From assembly GCA_035948315.1 (NCBI GenBank), contig DASZJG010000029.1, positions 124,001-188,000 on the forward strand: a stretch of 64,000 nucleotides of DNA. Reading direction: 5' to 3'. A program made the translations under genes and the position numbers. Below are positions 60,399 to 64,000 of the stretch, piece by piece (position 1 is the first letter of the stretch; every line of letters begins with the position of its first letter). Below the pieces are notes generated by a model. It did not search any database. It was not told the DNA's origin and saw only the letters and a program-made list of their open reading frames with translations. Origin of the DNA: CAJCJE01 sp035948315. Its GTDB lineage: Bacteria; Actinomycetota; Actinomycetes; Mycobacteriales; Pseudonocardiaceae.

Positions 60399-60402
60399 GG
60401 AT

Positions 60403-62118
60403 TCAGAACCGGGCCGGCTCGGTGTAGCCGCCCCACTCGTCCCGCAGCACGCCGCAGATCTCGCCGAGGGTCGCCTCGACGCGAGCCGCGGCGAGCATCG
60501 GCTCGATCAGGTTGCCATCGCCCCTGGCCACCTCGACCATGTCGGCGAGGGCGCGCTTGACGGCGTCCTCGTCGCGGGTGTCGCGGCGACCGCCGAGCAG
60601 CCGGTTCTGCTCCTGCTCGACCTCGTGGCTGACCCGCAGGATCTCCAGGTCGTCGGTTGAGGAGTCGGTCAGCGTGTTCACGCCGACCATCTTCTTGTCG
60701 CCCTTCTCCAGCGCCTGCTGGTAGGCGAACGCGGAATCGGCGATCTCGCCGGTGAACCAGCCGTCCTCGATGCCGCGCAGGATTCCGGAGGTCATCTCGC
60801 CGATCTGGTGCTGCCTGTTGGGCACGGCCTGCCGGGCGAGATCCCTGATCCGGCCGAAGATCTGCTCGGCCTCGGCCTCGATCTTGTCGGTCAGCGCCTC
60901 CACGTACCAGGACCCGCCGAGCGGGTCGGCCACGTTGGTGACGCCGGTTTCCTCCATGATCACCTGCTGGGTGCGCAGCGCGATGTGCGCGGCCTTCTCG
61001 CTGGGCAGCGCGAGCACCTCGTCAAGAGCGTTGGTGTGCAAGGAGTTCGTGCCGCCGAGGATCGCGGAGAGCGCCTCGACCGCGGTGCGCACGATGTTGT
61101 TGTCAGGCTGCTGCGCGGTAAGCGAGACACCCGCGGTCTGGGTGTGGAAGCGCAGTTGCTGTGCCTTCACGCTCGTCGCGCCGTAGACGTCGCGCAGCCA
61201 GCGCGCCCAGATCCGCCGCGCGGCGCGGAACTTCGCGATCTCCTCGAAGAAGTCGACGTGCGCGTCGAAGAAGAAACTCAGGCCGGGCGCGAACTTCTCG
61301 ATGTCCAGACCTCGACTGAGGCCGAGCTCCACGTAGCCGAAACCGTCGGCGAGGGTGTAGGCGAGTTCCTGCGCGGCCGTCGCGCCCGCCTCGCGGATGT
61401 GGTAGCCGGACACGGAAAGCGGCTTGTACGCGGGCACCTTCTCGCCGCAGTAGGCCATCAGGTCGCCGATCAGCCGCAGGTGCGGTTCGGGCGCGAACAG
61501 CCACTCCTTCTGGGCGATGTACTCCTTGAAGATGTCGGTCTGCAGCGTCCCGTTGAGCTTGCCGATGTCCGCGCCCTGGCGCTCGGCGGCGACGAGGTAC
61601 ATGCAGAACACCGGAACCGCGGGGCCGGAGATGGTCATCGAGGTGGTGACCTGCTCCAGCGGGATGTCGGCGAACAGCACGTCCATGTCGGCGGCGGAGT
61701 CGATGGCGACCCCGCAGTGGCCGACCTCGCCGAGGCTGCGCGGGTCGTCCGAGTCGCGGCCCATCAGGGTGGGCATGTCGAAGGCGACCGAGAGACCGCC
61801 ACCACCGCCGGCGAGCAGCATCTTGTAGCGCTCGTTGGTCTGCTGGGCGTTGCCGAAACCGGCGAACTGGCGAATGGTCCACGGCTTGCCCCGATATCCG
61901 GTGGCGTGCAGGCCACGGGTGAACGGGAACTCGCCCGGCCAGCCGATCCGCTCGAAGTTCTCGACGGTCTCCCCCGGTCGGGGGCCGTAGACCGGGTCGA
62001 CGAGCACGCCGGAGAGGGTGGTGAAGTCGGCGTCCCGGACCTTGCCCGAGGCTTCGGCAGCGTCGTAAGCGCGCTGCCAGCGCTCGCGGCCGGCTTCGAT
62101 GCTCTCGTCGACGGACAT
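60403..62118 (-). CDS. icmA: Isobutyryl-CoA mutase large subunit (IcmA type)
   Basis: This 571-residue acyl-CoA mutase subunit has no B12-binding domain. Active-site residues are those of isobutyryl-CoA mutase: F85 in TIRQFAGFGNAQQTN (methylmalonyl mutase has Tyr) and Q203 in FKEYIAQKEWLF (Arg in methylmalonyl mutase). It should interconvert isobutyryl- and n-butyryl-CoA with a small subunit (IcmB) that is not in this window. ATG 62118 has GGAGG 7 nt upstream; an ATG at 62187 is unlikely. A 22-bp palindrome lies upstream. Confidence 0.9.
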   Translation of the reverse strand: MSVDESIEAGRERWQRAYDAAEASGKVRDADFTTLSGVLVDPVYGPRPGETVENFERIGWPGEFPFTRGLHATGYRGKPWTIRQFAGFGNAQQTNERYKMLLAGGGGGLSVAFDMPTLMGRDSDDPRSLGEVGHCGVAIDSAADMDVLFADIPLEQVTTSMTISGPAVPVFCMYLVAAERQGADIGKLNGTLQTDIFKEYIAQKEWLFAPEPHLRLIGDLMAYCGEKVPAYKPLSVSGYHIREAGATAAQELAYTLADGFGYVELGLSRGLDIEKFAPGLSFFFDAHVDFFEEIAKFRAARRIWARWLRDVYGATSVKAQQLRFHTQTAGVSLTAQQPDNNIVRTAVEALSAILGGTNSLHTNALDEVLALPSEKAAHIALRTQQVIMEETGVTNVADPLGGSWYVEALTDKIEAEAEQIFGRIRDLARQAVPNRQHQIGEMTSGILRGIEDGWFTGEIADSAFAYQQALEKGDKKMVGVNTLTDSSTDDLEILRVSHEVEQEQNRLLGGRRDTRDEDAVKRALADMVEVARGDGNLIEPMLAAARVEATLGEICGVLRDEWGGYTEPARF

Positions 62119-62170
62119 CCGTTGCCTCCAGGGGTCGCCCATGGCAGTTCGCACTGACACTTGGTACCCC

Positions 62171-62192
62171 AATAGTAGGACGTCCAACTATT
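62171..62192 (-). promoter_or_regulatory. Palindromic operator before icmA
   Basis: A 22-bp almost perfect palindrome, with arms AATAGT and ACTATT around a central GGACGTCC and one A/A mismatch pair flanking, lies 53 nt upstream of the icmA ATG. Its right half contains TACTAT on the - strand, a good -10. It is a typical TetR-family site, so repression by an unlinked regulator is likely. Confidence 0.55.
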
Positions 62193-62253
62193 TTTCTACT
62201 CGTGAGCTGCTGTGGTCTCGAACACTTCAGCGGATCGAGTGAACTCTTCGGCG

Positions 62254-63585
62254 CTAGTTGACGCCGATGCAGACCTGGTTGCGGCCCTGGTCCTTGGCCC
62301 GGTAGAGCGCGCGGTCGGCGGTGGCCAGCAGGTCGGCGTGATCGTTGTGCACCTTGATGTCGAGCGTGGAGACGCCGATCGAGACCGTCACGCTGGTCTT
62401 CTGGACGGGCACCTCGTCCAGCCCGTCGAGCGACACCACCAGGTCCGCGATCATCATCCGGACCCGCTCGGCGATGGAGAACGCCTCGTCGGTGTCCGTA
62501 TCCGGCAGCAGCACCACGAACTCCTCGCCGCCGAACCGGCCGACCAGGTCTCCCCTGCGCAGCTGGCCGGGCAGCGTGTTCGCGATCGCCAGCAGCACAC
62601 GGTCACCGGCGAGGTGACCGAGGGTGTCGTTGACCTTCTTGAAGTGGTCGATGTCCAGCAGCAGCATGGCCAGCGGCACGCCGATCCGCGTCGCCCGGCG
62701 CACCGCGTTGCTTGCCTCCTGGTCCCAGGTCGCCGCGTTGAGCAGACCGGTCTTGGAGTCGCGCCGCACCGCCGCCACCAGTTGGGCGTACTGGACGGTG
62801 CGTTGCAGCATGAGCACCGGCGGCACGGTGATCAGGATGAGCAACGGGTTCACCGCGAGCAGGAAGGTGGTGATCACGCCGAAGCTGATCTCCATCAGGT
62901 CGCTGAACGCGGTGTCCTTGTTGACGATCAGCCTGTACCAGTGCACGTCGGTGGTACTGGCGATGGCCGCGGTGACCAGGAAGACGTTGACCGCCCAGCG
63001 AACAACGGCGGCGACGAGCACCGCGCCGATCCACGGCAGCAGGTTGTGCAGCGAGGGCACTTCGACCGTGTTGAGACCGGCGCCGGTGATGGCCCGAAAG
63101 GACAGTCCGGCGGCACCGAAGGCGAGCATGATCGACGCGGCGGTGAACACGCGGCGATAGGCGACACCGGTGTGCACGCGCAGGTGGGTCAGCACGAGCA
63201 GCGGAACCGGGGCGAGCACGCCGTAGGCGGGCGGCAGCACCAGGGCGATCGGCAGGCACCAGATCGAGATGAGTTCCTTCACCACAGCGTTACCGGGCTG
63301 GGGAACCGACACTCTGCGTCGTACTTCGACGAGCGCGACGCAGCAAACAAGAAGTCCACTACAGAGCGCGAGATCTTTCAGTCGAAACGTACTGTGCGTA
63401 AGGGCAAATACGACAGCGACGACCGCGAGTATTTCGACCGCGACAATGAAACCGAGCACTTGAGCGGACAAAAGGCGCATCGGCCACGTCCGCACCGACC
63501 ACAGCCGGTGTACCACGGTCTCTCGATTGTTACTGCTTGCTGTTGTTGCTGTTGTTGCTGTTGTTGACTTGCGGAGCACGGGCAC
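62254..63585 (-). CDS. Membrane diguanylate cyclase (GGDEF)
   Basis: This 443-residue protein has an N-terminal region of 6-8 hydrophobic helices (about 35-260) and a C-terminal GGDEF domain with GGEEF (352-356), which makes c-di-GMP. The inhibitory I-site RxxD (RRGD, 343-346) is intact. No EAL domain. GTG starts exist at 63585 and 63579; the second has GGGGGG upstream. The N-terminal STTATTATTA is encoded by a 9-bp tandem repeat. Confidence 0.88.
   Translation of the reverse strand: MPVLRKSTTATTATTASSNNRETVVHRLWSVRTWPMRLLSAQVLGFIVAVEILAVVAVVFALTHSTFRLKDLALCSGLLVCCVALVEVRRRVSVPQPGNAVVKELISIWCLPIALVLPPAYGVLAPVPLLVLTHLRVHTGVAYRRVFTAASIMLAFGAAGLSFRAITGAGLNTVEVPSLHNLLPWIGAVLVAAVVRWAVNVFLVTAAIASTTDVHWYRLIVNKDTAFSDLMEISFGVITTFLLAVNPLLILITVPPVLMLQRTVQYAQLVAAVRRDSKTGLLNAATWDQEASNAVRRATRIGVPLAMLLLDIDHFKKVNDTLGHLAGDRVLLAIANTLPGQLRRGDLVGRFGGEEFVVLLPDTDTDEAFSIAERVRMMIADLVVSLDGLDEVPVQKTSVTVSIGVSTLDIKVHNDHADLLATADRALYRAKDQGRNQVCIGVN
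63537..63568. repeat. CTGTTGTTG tandem repeat (microsatellite)
   Basis: Three and a half copies of a 9-nt unit CTGTTGTTG lie in the start region of the GGDEF gene and read as Thr-Thr-Ala repeats on the - strand. Copy changes stay in frame. Confidence 0.8.
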
Positions 63586-63881
63586 ACCCCCCGAGGCTTT
63601 CCCAGTTGCCCAGCGGCACCTTACCGCTTCGAGCGCAGATCGTGACTTTGCCGTATCTCATTGTTATCCCTGCCGGACAAGATATTCCGGCGGACGGACG
63701 TATGACCAATGGCATCACACATGCGACAATGATCGAGGGCCATGTGCCGGTTCCCACCGTCCAATCCGCATCTGACGGGGAGCGGCGAACAGTGGCATGA
63801 TGCCGGCACACGGTCGCCGGGTGCGGAAAGGAGGGGCTATGACCCGAGATGAGTGGTGATCGCTGACCTCGGACGCCGGGT
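63586..63881. other. Intergenic region with a six-codon ORF behind a perfect Shine-Dalgarno
   Basis: No ordinary gene is supported. AAAGGAGG at 63825-63832 precedes ATG ACC CGA GAT GAG TGG TGA (63839-63859), which would read MTRDEW on the + strand. Nothing follows on that strand inside the window. A TTGTTA/TATTCC pair near 63661-63688 is a possible promoter. Confidence 0.4.
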
Positions 63882-64000
63882 CTAGTCCACCAGTACCGCG
63901 CGGGTGTCATTGGCAGGCGATCGTTGCCAGCTCAACGCGAGCATGATCGCGATAACGGTCCCCAACCCACCGCTCACCGCGATCACCAACGACGCGGGCA
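63882..64000 (-). CDS. Partial membrane protein, C-terminal end
   Basis: An open frame enters from the right edge and ends at TAG (63882-63884). The last residues, with one transmembrane helix (ASLVIAVSGGLGTVIAIMLA) and a short tail WQRSPANDTRAVLVD, look like the end of an integral membrane protein. Most of the gene lies outside the window, so no family is assigned. Confidence 0.5.
   Translation of the reverse strand, partial: PASLVIAVSGGLGTVIAIMLALSWQRSPANDTRAVLVD

Overview
The window is high-GC actinobacterial DNA, most likely from the order Pseudonocardiales. The pointers are the codon usage, DUF3558 lipoproteins, type VII (ESX)-type genes, an F420-type LLM oxidoreductase, the GlgE glycogen/trehalose pathway, and gene orders matching two separate Mycobacterium tuberculosis loci (from memory). 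Positions 345-38138 follow the Rv3013-Rv3041c order: ACT protein, ligA, MetE-like protein, ESX-associated genes, mnmA, cysteine desulfurase, plsC, GNAT, fixB/fixA, then Rv3030-3032-, Rv3034c-, Rv3037c-, Rv3038c-, echA17- and Rv3041c-like genes. Positions 41685-59297 carry the Rv1324-Rv1328 set: glgP, glgE, glgB and a thioredoxin-TPR protein, with treS and mak added.

Layout. 0.3-4.6 kb: ACT protein, a vapBC toxin-antitoxin pair, a DUF849/BKACE enzyme and ligA. 4.7-7.6 kb: a secreted-substrate/DUF3558 pair, a hypothetical gene and a MetE-like protein. 7.6-14 kb: the most unusual region, with a secreted 3D-domain protein, a complete mannose-family PTS (IIB, then IIC-IID-IIA), a neutral-ceramidase-like Zn amidase and a PLP dehydratase. 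Its promoters carry DasR-type (dre) operators and one CRP-like site. 14-16.3 kb: tRNA thiolation (mnmA and cysteine desulfurase). 16.3-21.1 kb: an MFS exporter behind a MerR-type promoter, then an ESX satellite operon (Esp-like substrate, DUF3558, PPE-like, EspG). Its first two genes are paralogues of the 4.7 kb pair. 21.2-25 kb: an OlsB/OlsA-like acyltransferase pair and the electron-transfer flavoprotein. 25-30 kb: DegV, a sedolisin and a GH3 glucosidase. 30-33.6 kb: methyltransferase, GH57 and GT4 genes, homologous to the mycobacterial methylglucose-lipopolysaccharide set, facing a leftward operon at 33.6-38.1 kb.

38.2-56.2 kb is dominated by alpha-glucan metabolism: glgX, divergent glgP and glgE, treS-mak, and glgB. 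TreS makes maltose from trehalose, Mak makes maltose-1-phosphate, GlgE polymerises it, GlgB branches, and GlgP and GlgX degrade. Two Uma2-like genes, a transglycosylase with a degenerate penicillin-binding half and a CBS protein are inserted between mak and glgB. A cysteine dioxygenase/rhodanese pair sits after glgX. 56.2-64 kb: cold-shock protein, metallopeptidase lipoprotein, CnoX-like thioredoxin, LLM oxidoreductase, an isobutyryl-CoA mutase large subunit, a GGDEF diguanylate cyclase and the end of a membrane-protein gene.

Strong intergenic signals include several perfect long-stem terminators, a 22-bp palindrome before the mutase gene, and a long (about 170 nt) imperfect hairpin at 60229-60398. 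The stem substitutions of that hairpin are all G-U compatible on the + strand, which suggests a selected RNA structure. I see no rRNA, tRNA, CRISPR array, insertion sequence or prophage.
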